The notes under the pieces are model-generated. The model was given only the letters and a program-made list of their open reading frames with translations. It ran no database searches and was not told the origin of the DNA. This document shows, in pieces, positions 48,246 to 59,311 of a DNA stretch of 64,000 bases. The stretch spans positions 69,429,001 to 69,493,000 of the forward strand of contig OY856411.1 in assembly GCA_963693085.1 (NCBI GenBank). The letters are read 5' to 3'. The DNA comes from Alisma plantago-aquatica. Taxonomy: Eukaryota > Streptophyta > Magnoliopsida > Alismatales > Alismataceae. A program made the position numbers and the translations under genes. How positions within the stretch are numbered: the first letter of the stretch is position 1; each line of letters begins with the position of its first letter.

Positions 48246-49071
48246 GTAGGTCCAAGTAACACATTTACTTTCCCGTATATGCACATGTTTAGGGGTAAAA
48301 CAAGCCCCCCTTGTTTAGCTACTGTCATGTTATTTTCTAAACTTTGTTGTCATAATTAGTATTTTGATAACATGTTCAACTTTGAAAGACACTTATATAT
48401 ATAAATGTCCGAATGAATTTTTTTAAATTATCTTATCTATGTACATGTGTTTGTGAAGTTGGAATGAATGAATGTTTCTGTGTGTGTGAATGTGAAAAGA
48501 GATGAAATGAATGGAACTGCAGGTTGATAAATGTGTGTGAATATGAAATGGAGGAATGAAATAGAACTACAAGTTTCTACATGTGTGTGATGAATCATAT
48601 TTGAAATTAAATGTGCTTATTATACATGTGTGTGAATCACATATCCATATAATATATAATTGTATACATCTTATCAATATTTGTATGTTTGTGGCCTGTT
48701 GTTGGCTGAAATCAAAGGGATGTTGTAAACCTACAGTTCAGAACTGAACTGCAGGTTCTACATCCTGCTGACCAGCCGGACAGCAGGCCTGGGAGCTGAT
48801 AAGAAAAAAAAACCAAAACTTTGACGTCGGTTAAAGACTGAAAACCGACAACGAATGCTTAATTGTGTCAGCTATTTGCTATAAAGTGACGCCTATGGCC
48901 TGACTGCTGGTGCTTTTAGGTTAAATTGTAATTGGGAATGGCTTTATGTCATCAGTTATGTAACCGGCGCTGAATGTGTCTACTTTTAGTGTCACCCACT
49001 TGGGTTTAGCTTCAAAATTGACGACAAAAGGCTTACTTAACCGATGCTAAATGTGTTATTTGTACTAGTGT
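48246..49071 (+). other. non-coding right part and right end of CACTA-like element
   Basis: AT-rich sequence with many GTGTGTGAAT/ATGAATG phrases (48440-48640), then subterminal GTCGGTT-type repeats from about 48825 and the terminal TTGTACTAGTG. Confidence 0.6.
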
Positions 49072-49398
49072 ATGCCGAGGCGCAACCGAGAACCTGACGA
49101 CTCAAGGGCCGACACGGGCAAAAAGAACCGGAGGGTTGCTGAAGACGGTCAACAGATCAGTCGGAGACGAACGATGGGCGGCGGGATGCACTTAGCAGGC
49201 CAGGGACGTACACGAAGGACCACCAGCCGTGCAGTAGGAGTGCACGACCACTGGGAGTGGGCTAGCAGCCCAATAGCAGCCAAGGGCTGCGGGTGGCGAC
49301 TGACCGATCAATGTCGGGTAGCGACAACACAGGCAACCGACGGTGGGGAGGAGCGGCGGTTGTGGAGGGTGGAGACTACAGAACCTATTATGGTACCA
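49072..49398 (-). other. PBS and 5' leader of element D
   Basis: Minus strand begins TGGTACCATAATAGG directly after the 5' LTR, a worn initiator tRNA-Met site (compare TGGTATCAGAGC). The remainder is GC-rich leader. The plus-strand ORF here (49072-49404) has no recognisable content. Confidence 0.65.
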
Positions 49399-49537
49399 TC
49401 TTGAATGAACCGTAAGGGTTAGAGTACACAATGTGTGTACCCCATATATTTATAGAGAGAACAATTACATAGAGGTCCTTGTAGAATAAGAAAATAATAG
49501 GAGAATATAAAGAACATAAATAAAACACTATCTAACA
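49399..49537 (-). repeat. 5' LTR of element D
   Basis: 139 bp, same length as 40385-40523. Plus-strand start TCTTGAATGAACCG and end TATCTAACA, followed by the TSD AAGTC. Confidence 0.88.
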
Positions 49538-49714
49538 AAGTCGATTGTCACTTTGTGCGAGACCTGGTTAAAGCTAAAAAGATTATCAATCCTCATATTC
49601 AAACATGAGATCAAATTGCAGATATTCTCACCAAACCACTTACTCCTGCATTATTCAAGTACATGGACACCAAGCTGGGACTTCACAATGTTTGCTCTCC
49701 ATCTTGAGGGGACG
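49538..49714 (+). pseudogene. pol: element B RNase H C-terminus and polypurine tract
   Basis: It continues from 40384 after one TSD copy: VDCHFVRDLVKAKKI, then QIADILTKPLTPALFKYMD and LGLHNVCSPS, stop at 49705. One in-frame TGA near 49606 replaces an expected Arg. CATCTTGAGGGGACG just before 49715 is B's polypurine tract. Confidence 0.88.
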
Positions 49715-49856
49715 TGTTAGTAGAATTTATTAGTTTGACTTAGACCAATTGCATTTTCTCTTGTTTCTATTTAGCCCATGTACTCCCTGGCTCCTATATA
49801 TATGAGACCCAACTCTCTTGTATTACTTATTGAATGCATACTTATTTCTTTTTATA
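49715..49856 (+). repeat. 3' LTR of element B
   Basis: 142 bp, TGTTAGTAGAATT...CTTTTTATA. It matches the 5' copy best over its last 90 bp. Confidence 0.85.
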
Positions 49857-49861
49857 AAACT

Positions 49862-49928
49862 AAACCAAACCAAACCATACCGATTAGTTCAGTTTGGTTT
49901 TACATGGATGAATGGTTTGGTTTGGTTT
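49862..49928. repeat. AAACC-type inverted repeat
   Basis: AAACCAAACCAAACCAT (49862-49878) and its exact complement ATGGTTTGGTTTGGTTT (49912-49928) form a 17-bp stem with a 33-nt loop. More AAACC units follow near 49985. Confidence 0.8.
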
Positions 49929-51012
49929 CAAATATTTTCAATCATTAAACAATGGTTTGATTAAATTTAAAGGTGCAATTTTACTAAACCAAACCGAACC
50001 ATATATATAACATTATTTAAAGGTATATTTATATTGTGAAAAATACTTATTTAAACTAAATATTATGTTGCTCAACCGGTTTATGTGTGTTGATGCGTAA
50101 AACCAATGCTACATATATAAGTTTAAGGCTTATAAAATTTTGAACTATGTTGCTATAAGGCATACACTTTTAGAGTTAGTTGTACATTATCTACTTATAA
50201 TTTATATATGTATTATTATATTATCAATTTCTAAACAATGCTTTTTATATGAAGTTTGTTTATCATGCTATATCCCTTGAATCAAATGAAAGATTAAGAT
50301 ATGAATATTACGTAAACATCTGATTTATAAACTGTTGGGGGTTGATTTTACAGAATTTGGATTCTTAAGAAATATTAGACAACTACATGCCCGACCAAAC
50401 TAGGTATCGGACCTCTTTGCTGTCGTTGAAAACTAGAATATGCAAATAGTCGTAATTTTAATCTCTTTTGGTGTATAAAGTGGACAAACTTCTCAACTTG
50501 CGACCATTTCAATTTCTTTTTTCTAAACAGAGAGTTGATTGTTATCCTTGCAGGTCACACCACAAGCTGATCACAGAATTGAACGAGCCCCAATTCTTTA
50601 ACCATAAATCAATTATCAATAGAAACAGATATTCCCGCAATTTTGATCTAAGAAAAATCTCGTTTCCGGTCCTGGATTGTGATCGTGAGACCGCGTGGGC
50701 AGAGATTGCGGTAGTCAAGTGAATGGATAAGATTTGTGTTCCAGGCATGGTACAAAATGATGAGGGGGTCACGTGGCTAAGAAGGCAGTCACATTCAGTC
50801 AGCATCCACAGTTCCCCAGTCCCTTAAGTTTTCCCAACTGATGTATTTTTTTCGCAGAAAACAAATAACATTCATCACAATCAGACTGCGTCGATTGCGT
50901 CGTAGTAACGTCGAAGGAAAACAAATAGCCACCGGAAAACGTCGGAGGAGGAATTGCATTTGCCTAGTCAAAGCCTCACAAGTGGCAGAAACTTCAGTTT
51001 GGTGGTTAATCA
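49929..51012. other. intergenic sequence, no gene recognised
   Basis: AT-rich to 50460, then mixed composition. An ORF of 84 codons at 50468-50722 has no recognisable domain. A CACGTG box occurs at 50771. It may be genuine low-copy flanking DNA into which element E inserted. Confidence 0.4.
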
Positions 51013-52080
51013 TGTTGTCAATATAGGTTATTGTCGTTCATGCAACAGCGACAGGTGCAAAATTAATTAACAGTGCAGGCAGATCCAAAATAAGATTCGA
51101 AGAACAAGCAATGCAGGAGAATAAAATTAAGAGTTAGATTCGCAAACCAGATCGTTCGTTGAGAAACGAACGTGTTACTTAAAGAAACCAGTGCCCGGCA
51201 ATCCTCGCGGATAGGCACCGTTCTCCCAGTCTCGATCCGGCACGAACCTGGAAGTTGCACGTCTTGCTACCAGTGCAGCACAGCCACCGCAGGTACCACC
51301 GCCTGACAACTGCGTCTGAAGGGAAGGATGAGTCTCGCTCGCACAGGATGACAACTCCGCAAAGCAACTCCGGGGACGACGACTCTCGCACTCGGGATTA
51401 GGGTTCACAAAACACACGGCGGCAGAAACTGTTTTCGGTGTGTTTAACCCTAATGACCGGAGTCATATAAATAGTCACGCACGTCCCTAATCCTATTCCC
51501 AGTTAGACGCAACACTCGGTTGCTCTCGTACACAATACGGGAATAATCCGTAAAAGAGAAACACTTTCTAATTAGGATTTAAGAAATCCGAATAAGAAAG
51601 CAACAATTAATTACATGAGTAATTAATTACGTAGTTGTATCCTAGTGTAAAAAGAAGACGGAAGACATTCTCCACAATCCACAATCCACAAGCCACAAGC
51701 CCAAGCCCGAGCCCGGCCCGGCCAGGCGAGGCGTGGCGTGGCGCGTGCGTGCGTGCGTTGTGATGTGGTAACCCCACCCACCAAGGAGGTGAGCATACCT
51801 CCTTCCTAGGACTCCTTTGGACACTAGTGCCCCATGTGATCCTACATATGAGGACCACAAAAGTTCTAGGTGTGAGCAATATGGGATAAAACTCCTTTTC
51901 CATTTGCACTAGAAACAACACTACATTCTCACATGTACTTGTTGCACTACATTGGGCTTAACCCATGCTAAATAAGTGATTACCACAATAGCCTAGCTAC
52001 ATAAATGAGCTGCTACAGTAACTAGCTAATAGCTACAGCAGTTACGTAACTAACAGCTAACGATAATCAGTTATCTAACA
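51013..52080 (-). repeat. 3' LTR of element E
   Basis: 1068 bp. Compared with the other copy it shows a few substitutions and several indels, mainly in GC-rich simple sequence near 51700-51760 (GGCGTGGC and GTGC runs) and near 51268, where a CGCGCACGTCGCACTGC-type stretch is absent. Confidence 0.92.
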
Positions 52081-52646
52081 ATCCCCCACAAAGTCCAATG
52101 TGTAGTGTGCTCTACCATTCAGTCCTCCATATTGTGCTTTCAGCAGATACCTTTCAGTTTGAATCTACCTGAGTTATCCAACTGTGACCCTCGTAGGAAC
52201 TAGGTGAACAAAAGTCTTGAACCTGAACCTTGGGTACAAGAGTATAGGTTGGTAACAACACAATAAAGACATGGTAGAAAAGAAAAACAATGCATTAAGG
52301 CCATGCATACAAAATATAAATCATGATTGATAACAGAGAACAACCCAATTCTCCGGTTGCGGCCTACACAACATCAATCACTTAGCTGGAGTCTCCAAGG
52401 ATGTACTGCTAACATCCTGTCCTAAGACTTGACACCATTAAGAGACTACTCTCTTACTAACTTGCAGTCATGACACTAACAGGTTTCCCAGGGAAGAGAC
52501 ACACATATGTAAAAAGCATCAAACAAGAATACATAGTGTCATCTGATTTACCCGAAAGCTTGTTATTACCACATTGAACCCAATTTGTGGGATCTCCACT
52601 CTTTTGGGTTGGGTTGCTACTGCCTGCAAATCTATAGGGGTTTCAG
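52081..52646 (-). other. 3' untranslated region and polypurine tract of element E
   Basis: Minus strand ends with ACTTTGTGGGGGAT before the LTR start TGTTAGATAAC. The rest has no coding signal. Confidence 0.7.
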
Positions 52647-55600
52647 TCACATTTCCAACCTGGATTTTTCCACTAAAGCCAAGGTAAGACCTTTAGTGAA
52701 AGGATCAGCTGTATTATCTTTGGTACTGACGTAGTCCACAGCCACGACCCCATTAGACACTAACTCCCTTACAGATTTCAATCTGACTTGGATGTGTCTA
52801 CGCTGTTTTTGATTGTACTTGGAACTCTTTATCTTAGCAATAGTTGTAGTGCTGTCACAGTGAACTGAGATTGCAGGAAGCGGCTTCATTACCATAGGTA
52901 AACTAGACATAAGTCCATGTAGCCATTCAGCTTCCAATCCAGTTTCATCTAAAGCACACAACTCTGCCTCAAAAGTGGACCGAGACAATATTTTCTGTTT
53001 CTTAGACCTCCAGGAAACAACTCCTCCTCCCAACAGGAATACATATCCTGAGACACCATTACTCCCAGAATTCACGGCAATCCAGCTTGCATCACTATAT
53101 CCTTCGACTACGGAAGGATGTTTACCATAATGCAGCCCAAGGGAACGTGTTCCCTTGATATACCTCAGAACTCTGTCAAGAGCTTCCCAATGGGTCTTGT
53201 CGGGACAACTGGTGTATCTACTTAACTTGTTCACGGCAAACGCAATGTCTGGACATGTACACTTCATAAGATACATCAAACTTCCGATAATCTGAGAGTA
53301 TCGTAATTGAGACACTGGAACCCCAGTCTCATTCTTGAACAAGGATTTGGATGAATCATATGGAGTCTTAACAGGTTTACGTGATGTGTACTCAAACCTC
53401 TCCAGTATCTTCTCAACATAGTGAGACTCAGAGAGAGTTATACCATCAGTAGACCTTATGATTTTAAGCCCTAAAATCACATCAGCGACACCCATATCCT
53501 TCATCTCAAACTTTCTACACAAGAATGACTTTGTCTCTTTTACTACTTTCATATCGGAACCAAAAAGCAGGATATCATCGACGTATAAGCATAACAAAAT
53601 GAATCCATTATCGACAACCTTGCAGTAGAGACACTTATCAAATTCATTAGAAATAAAGCCAAACGATGATATCACAGAATCAAACTTCTCATGCCATTGC
53701 TTAGGGGCTTGTTTCAATCCATATAATGACTTAACAAGTTTACACACTTTGTACTCATTCCCACGACCCACAAATCCCTCAGGTTGTTCCATATATATCT
53801 CTTCTTGAAGATCACCATGTAAGAACACGGTCTTCACATCCATCTGATGGACATAGAGATTATAAATGGAAGCCAATGCTATAAGCACTCAGATTGTGGT
53901 CATGCGGGAAACAGGTGAATAGGTATCAAAATAGTCTATTCCTTCCCTTTGTGTGTAACCCTTAGCAACTAACCTAGCCTTATACTTATTGATTGTCCCG
54001 TCCGCATTAAGTTTCTTCTTAAAAATCCATTTGCAACCAACTGCAGAACAACCAGGAGGCAAATCCACCAATTCCCAAGTTCCATTCGAGAGAATTGATT
54101 GGATTTCATCATTAACGGCTTCTTTCCAAAACTTAGCTTCTGGAGATTCCATAGCTTGTTTGAAAGTAACAGGATCATCCTCAACATTGTAAGTGAGAAA
54201 CTCACTTCCAAAGTCCTTTGATGTCCTAGGCCATTTACTTCTCCTTGGTTCAACTATTTCTTCAGAATCATCAGATTCAGAAATAGCTTGTTCTGAGTCG
54301 CCCCCCACATTTGTCATCCTTTCCACGTGCTCGGGAATGGAACCTATGGCAAATGAATCTTCTTGAGAAACTTCATTGGGCACACCAGTTTTCATAGGAA
54401 ACACATCCTCAAAGAATGTAGCATCACGTAATTCTACAATTGTATTGACCTCAATGCCAGAGATATCTGATTTTACAATCAGAAATCTATAAGCATAACT
54501 TGTCTCTACATAACCTAAGAATATGGCATCAACCGTTTTCGGTCCTAATTTCTTCCTTTTGTGTTCAGGGACAAGTACCTTTGCAAGGCACCCCCACACT
54601 CGAAGATATTTAAGACTCGGTTTCCTTCCTCTCCACAACTCAAACGGACTACTTTCTGAATGTTTATGGGGAACTCTATTCAGAATATGGCAAGTTGTAT
54701 TCAAAGCTTCCCCCCACATAAAGTTGGGTAATCCAGATGTTTGGAGTAAGGTATTTACCATATCTATTAAGGTTCGGTTTTTACGTTCAGCTATCCCATT
54801 TGATTGTGGTGAATAAGGAGCAGTTACCTCATGAACTATACCATGTAATTGGCAAAATTCCAAAAACAAATTCGAGGTATACTCTCCTCCCCTATCAGAC
54901 CTTAATCGCTTAAGTACTTTACCGGTTTGAGTTTCAGCTTCTTTCTTATAAATTTGAAATTTATCCAATGCCTCATCTTTACTTCTAAGTAAATAGACAT
55001 AACAGTATCTACTCGCATCGTCAATAAAAGTTATAAAATAACGCTTTTGATCTCTCGTAGCAACACCATTAAATTCACAGATATCTGTATGAACTAAATC
55101 CAAAATTTCTGAATTCCTATTCACAGAATGAAAAGGCTTCCTAGGCAATTTAGCTTGTACACAGATTTCACATTTATTGTTGCTAACTTCAGATTTAGGG
55201 ATCAAATCTAGATTCATCATATGCTTCATTGAGGCAACATTAACATGTCCCAAACGTGAATGCCATACATCGAATGAAACAAGATTCATGCAAACAGAAC
55301 TATAATCATTCAAATTTAAAACGGAATTTGAAACAGGTTCAACATGAATCTTAAACAAGTTCTCCACGTCACATAAGTACCCCTTTCCAAAAAACAAAGA
55401 ATCACGAAGGTGTGTAATAATAGCCTTATTACATTTGCAGTCTATTCTATAACCTTCTCTAACTAATATGACGCCACTAAGGATATTGCGTCGAATGGTT
55501 GGAACATGTCTGACCCTGTTAAGAGTCAAAACCTTCCCCGAAGGGAACTTCAAGTCCACCCGTCCTTCGCCTTTGACTTCTGCAGAGCTGGAATCGCCCA

Positions 55601-56615
55601 AAGTCACGGACCGACCTCGAGAGGCCTGATAAGACACAAACAGGGATTTATCAGCACACACATGTACATTAGCCCCAGTGTCAATTATCCAATAAAGTGG
55701 TTCAAATATAGAGAGAATTTCAGGTTTAATAGACACGTACCCATCATTGAGGTTCAAGGATGTAGTCATCATGTTGACCACAGCCTCCTCAGTTGCAGAT
55801 GTGGTAGCTTTCTTTGCCTTCTTAGTAGGACAATCCTTGTTCCAGTGGACAACCTGTCCACAAGTCCAACAAGGTTTGTTCTTCAGTTTCTTTTAGATCT
55901 TTGCCTTGGGTTTATGTGCATTCTTAGATTTCTTATCTTTGGTGTTTTTCGTAGAAGTAAGATTAACAGTTGGATTAGCATCAGTAGGCACCTTGACCCC
56001 TTTCTCCTTTAAGTGTTCTTCTTGTATATTAATATCCATCATTAATTCATCCATGGTGTGTGTCCCTTTGCGATGCTTCAGAGACATACCAAACGATTCC
56101 CAAGACTTAGGGAATTTTTCTATGATAGACATAACAACGAATTTCTCAGGCAACACCATCTTGGCATCTGAGAGTTCATGAACTAGGAGTTGTAGATCGT
56201 GTGTTTGATCAGAAACTGATTTACCCTCAACCATCTGAAACTTAAGAAATTTAGACACACAGTATTTTTCAACACCCTGATTTTCAGTGCTAAAATTCTT
56301 AACTAACAATTCCCATAAAACATTGGACGTAGTGACTGGCGGCTTTGAGTAAGAGTCATACAGTTTGTTATTTAAACCAAACAGAATCAACCCGTGGCAC
56401 GTTTTATCACCCTTCTTCCAATTAGCAATAATGTTTGCATTATCAGGAATTGTGTCATCGGATACAGGTTCAGTTTCAATTAAATACTGATCATATCCCG
56501 CAATATTCAGCCAAATTTCCATACGACTCTGCCAACGGGCAAAGTTCGTACCAGTAAATTTTTTAGGCATATTGGTTGTATCAATCCTACATCCCGAACT
56601 ACCCTGACCGGCCAT
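52647..56615 (-). pseudogene. gag-pol: gag-pol polyprotein of element E, two nonsense codons
   Basis: ATG at 56615 (MAGQGSSGCRID) to TGA at 52647, 1322 sense positions in one frame, the usual length for a copia polyprotein. Domains in order: gag (residues 1-240), zinc knuckle CWTCGQVVHWNKDC (about 247-260), protease WIIDTGANVHVC (Asp about 312), GAG-pre-integrase and HHCC (WHSRLGHVN, CEICVQAK), and integrase with D in VHTDICEFNG, D in LRSDRGGEY and E in NGIAERKNRTL. RT follows (CKWIFKKKLNADG, LDIK replaced by MDVKTVFLHGDL, catalytic LYVDDILLFG), then RNase H (GYSDASWIAV, LSRSTFEAELCALDE). The stops are TAA at 55893-55895 and TGA at 53889-53891, the latter at an expected Arg in MTTIRVLIA. All catalytic residues are intact. 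Confidence 0.93.
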
Positions 56616-56651
56616 GTTAATTAACGACAGAAATGGTGGTTTCTTTAAGAC

Positions 56652-57747
56652 TGTTGTCAATATAGGTTATTGTCGTTCATGCAACAGCGACAGGTGCAAA
56701 ATTAATTAACAGTGCAGGCAGATCCAAAATAAGATTCGAAGAACAAGCAATGCAGGAGAACAAAATTAAGAGTTAGATTCGCAAACCAGATCGTTCGTTG
56801 AGAAACGAACGTGTTACTTAAAGAAACCAGTGCCCGGCAATCCTCGCGGATAGGCACCGTTCTCCCAGTCTCGATCCGGCACGAACCTGGAAGTTGCACG
56901 TCTTGCTCGCGCACGTCGCACTGCTACCAGTGCAGCACAACCACCGCAGGTACCACCACCTGACAGTTGCGTCTGAAGGGAATGATGAGTCTCGCTTTGC
57001 ACAGGAGGACAACTCCGCAAAGCAACTCCGGGACGACGACTCTCGCACTCGGGATTAGGGTTCACAAAACACACGGCGGCAGAAACTGTTTTCGGTGTGT
57101 TTAACCCTAATGACCGGAGTCATATAAATAGTCATGCACGTCCCTAATCCTATTCCCAGTTAGACGCAACACTCGGTTGCTCTCGTACACAATACGGGAA
57201 TAATCCGTAAAAGAGAAACACTTTCTAATTAGGATTTAAGAAATCCGAATAAGAAAGCAACAATTAATTACACGAGTAATTAATTACGTAGTTGTATCCT
57301 AGTGCAAAAAGAAGACGGAAGACATTCTCCACAATCCACAATCCACAAGCCCGAGCCCGAGCCCGAGCCCGAGCTCGGCCAGGCCAGGCCAGGCGTGGCG
57401 CGCGCGCGCGCGTGCGTGCGTGCGTTGTGATGTGGTAACCCCACCCACCAAGGAGGTGAGCATACCTCCTTCCTAGGACTCCTTTGGACACTAGTGCCCC
57501 ATGTGATCCTACATATGAGGACCACAAAAGTTCTAGGTGTGAGCAATATGAGATAAAACTCCTTTGCCATTTGCACTAGAAACAACACTACATTCTCACA
57601 TGTACTTGCTGCACTACATTGGGCTTAACCCATGCTAAATAAGTGATTACCACAATAGCCTAGTTACATAAATGAGCTGCTACAGTAACTAGCTAATAGC
57701 TACAGCAGTTACGTAACTAACAGCTAACGATAATCAGTTATCTAACA
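56652..57747 (-). repeat. 5' LTR of element E
   Basis: 1096 bp. The minus-strand start TGTTAGATAACTG is at 57747 and the end CTATATTGACAACA at 56652. Only 36 nt separate it from the gag ATG, and no initiator tRNA-Met PBS is seen there. Confidence 0.92.
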
Positions 57748-57843
57748 AATCACTAGAGAAAAGATTTAACTCCAGAGAACCAAATATCATATCGATTGAT
57801 AATATTTCATTCAAGAGTAAGTTTGACAGGGTATTGTTGGACC

Positions 57844-58026
57844 TAGTGGTGTAGCCAGTATTTCCTACCGTGCCAAATACATGTAATTTGTGCTGGTATA
57901 CATCTAGGGGGGGGCACAAAGATGATTTAAAGCGAGTTTTTTACAAAATCTAATGAAGACTAAAGCAGGTTTAAAAAATAGAGGTAGGGCACAAGCCCCC
58001 GTCCTCTCTGTGTGGCTTCCCCACTG
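57844..58026. mobile_element. hAT-like MITE, 183 bp
   Basis: Terminal inverted repeats TAGTGGTGTAGCCA and CAGTGGGGAAGCCACA (right end, complement) are imperfect. Flanks GTTGGACC (57836-57843) and GTTGGACT (58027-58034) make an 8-bp TSD with one mismatch. No coding capacity. Confidence 0.65.
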
Positions 58027-58034
58027 GTTGGACT

Positions 58035-58526
58035 TACAAGTTATGAATTTGTTGTGAAAAAATACATTGCAAATCCACAGTTCAAAATTGATGGTTTTTC
58101 ATCGGACCACATCCAACCAAACAGACCTTAAGCCCACGTTATCTACGATATTGTTAGATATTGTTCTGTGAATAAACTTGCTAAGAATTGAAAATCACAT
58201 GAACAAACCGGATAAGATTATATCAGATCTTTACATCCATTTTTAAAGACTTGAACATGACAATATTACAGCATAGACAGATGGCCCATATATACGGCAC
58301 CGTGGCCTTCAGATTGCCCGTTGTTTCCTGTGGGCCGTGGCCTTATTTCGGCCGAGAACGCCTCTTTTTTTATATATAAAAAATTGCTCGGCTCTGGAGA
58401 AGGGACTTCATCTTCGGGGATTCAAAGACACTAGTCGGGCTTTAAACTAGCAATATATAATGTACGGCTCTAGACCATTATTAGGCCATTGCTGATAAAA
58501 ATTAACAATTACCATTGAAAAAAGTG
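58035..58526. other. intergenic, nothing recognised
   Basis: Mixed sequence without ORF, repeat or known element. A short T-run and ATATA stretch lies near 58365. Confidence 0.4.
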
Positions 58527-58534
58527 TCTTCTAC

Positions 58535-59303
58535 GTCAGTGGCGGAGGCAGGATTTTGTACAAGGTGAGGCACCACACAAACTAATAACAGGTGAATAGA
58601 ATCAATAGACCATCCATTGTAAGTAAAGTTCAATATTAATTCATAGATGAAATAAAATAGCAAAGTGTGGGCTTGCATCTTCTTTAAGATGTAGGTATGC
58701 AGAAAGTTCAGGGTGCATCTTGTTTATAAGTAGTTGTGTTACATGAAGAATCAAGAAACGTCACAACATAAAAGACCAAAATAAAATAAGCATACTAGCG
58801 AGTGCTGCAAAATATATGCCAGTTTTTATATATACAACCTTAATATATACAAAATAATAAACACATAAAGTTCTATATAAACACTACACCACATCATCAG
58901 ATGGTAAAACTCGCTAAGGATGAGCCATAATTACATTAGGAGAGAACAACAACGAGGGCATTAACTATGGATAGCAGGCATTGGAAATGCTCTATTCTGA
59001 AAAAGACTACTTTCACTAGAAAGTACCATCCAACACAAGTCGTAGAATTTTCTATCACTATTATTTGGAAGAACATATATCACAGAGACTTTAGAATGCT
59101 TTATAGAATAACTTGTGCAATGAAAATAGCAGAATCTGGTTAATTTTCAAAATGCAATGGTAATATGCAATGCACCATTCACGGATTCAGAAAAGGGTAC
59201 ATATCTTATTTTATAACTGGGGGATTTTGTTACATGTTACATTACTTATTTTGGGAGTAAGGGTGAGGCAGCGTCTCACCTTGCCCACATGTGGCTCCAC
59301 TAC
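58535..59303. mobile_element. hAT-like non-autonomous element, 769 bp
   Basis: The left end GTCAGTGGCGGAGGCAGG and the complement of the right end GTAGTGGAGCCACATG form an imperfect terminal inverted repeat. It continues with CAAGGTGAGGC against CAAGGTGAGAC. Flanks TCTTCTAC (58527-58534) and TATTCTAC (59304-59311) are an 8-bp TSD with one mismatch. No transposase. The ends resemble those of the MITE at 57844. Confidence 0.6.
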
Positions 59304-59311
59304 TATTCTAC

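Larger units (their letters stand above)
51013..57747 (-). mobile_element. element E: nearly intact Ty1/copia retrotransposon
   Basis: LTRs at 51013-52080 and 56652-57747 with TG...CA ends and a perfect 5-bp TSD AATCA (51008-51012 and 57748-57752). A single gag-pol frame runs the whole interior with two nonsense codons and no frameshift. The lineage is not certain; the gag N-terminus (GTNFARWQSRMEIWL) suggests a Tork-type element (tentative). Confidence 0.95.

Noticed and set aside
49072..49404. Plus-strand ORF of 110 codons next to element D's LTR
   Set aside because: It lies antisense to D's leader, crosses into the LTR and shows no domain; GC-rich sequence keeps it open by chance.
50468..50722. 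Possible host gene (84-codon ORF)
   Set aside because: No recognisable domain, no clear splice or promoter context, and overlapping ORFs of similar size on the other strand.
51013..52080. Cys-rich ORFs on the minus strand within element E LTRs (also 56652-57747)
   Set aside because: They occur within LTR U5/R sequence in both copies and are disrupted differently by indels; no sign of a gene.
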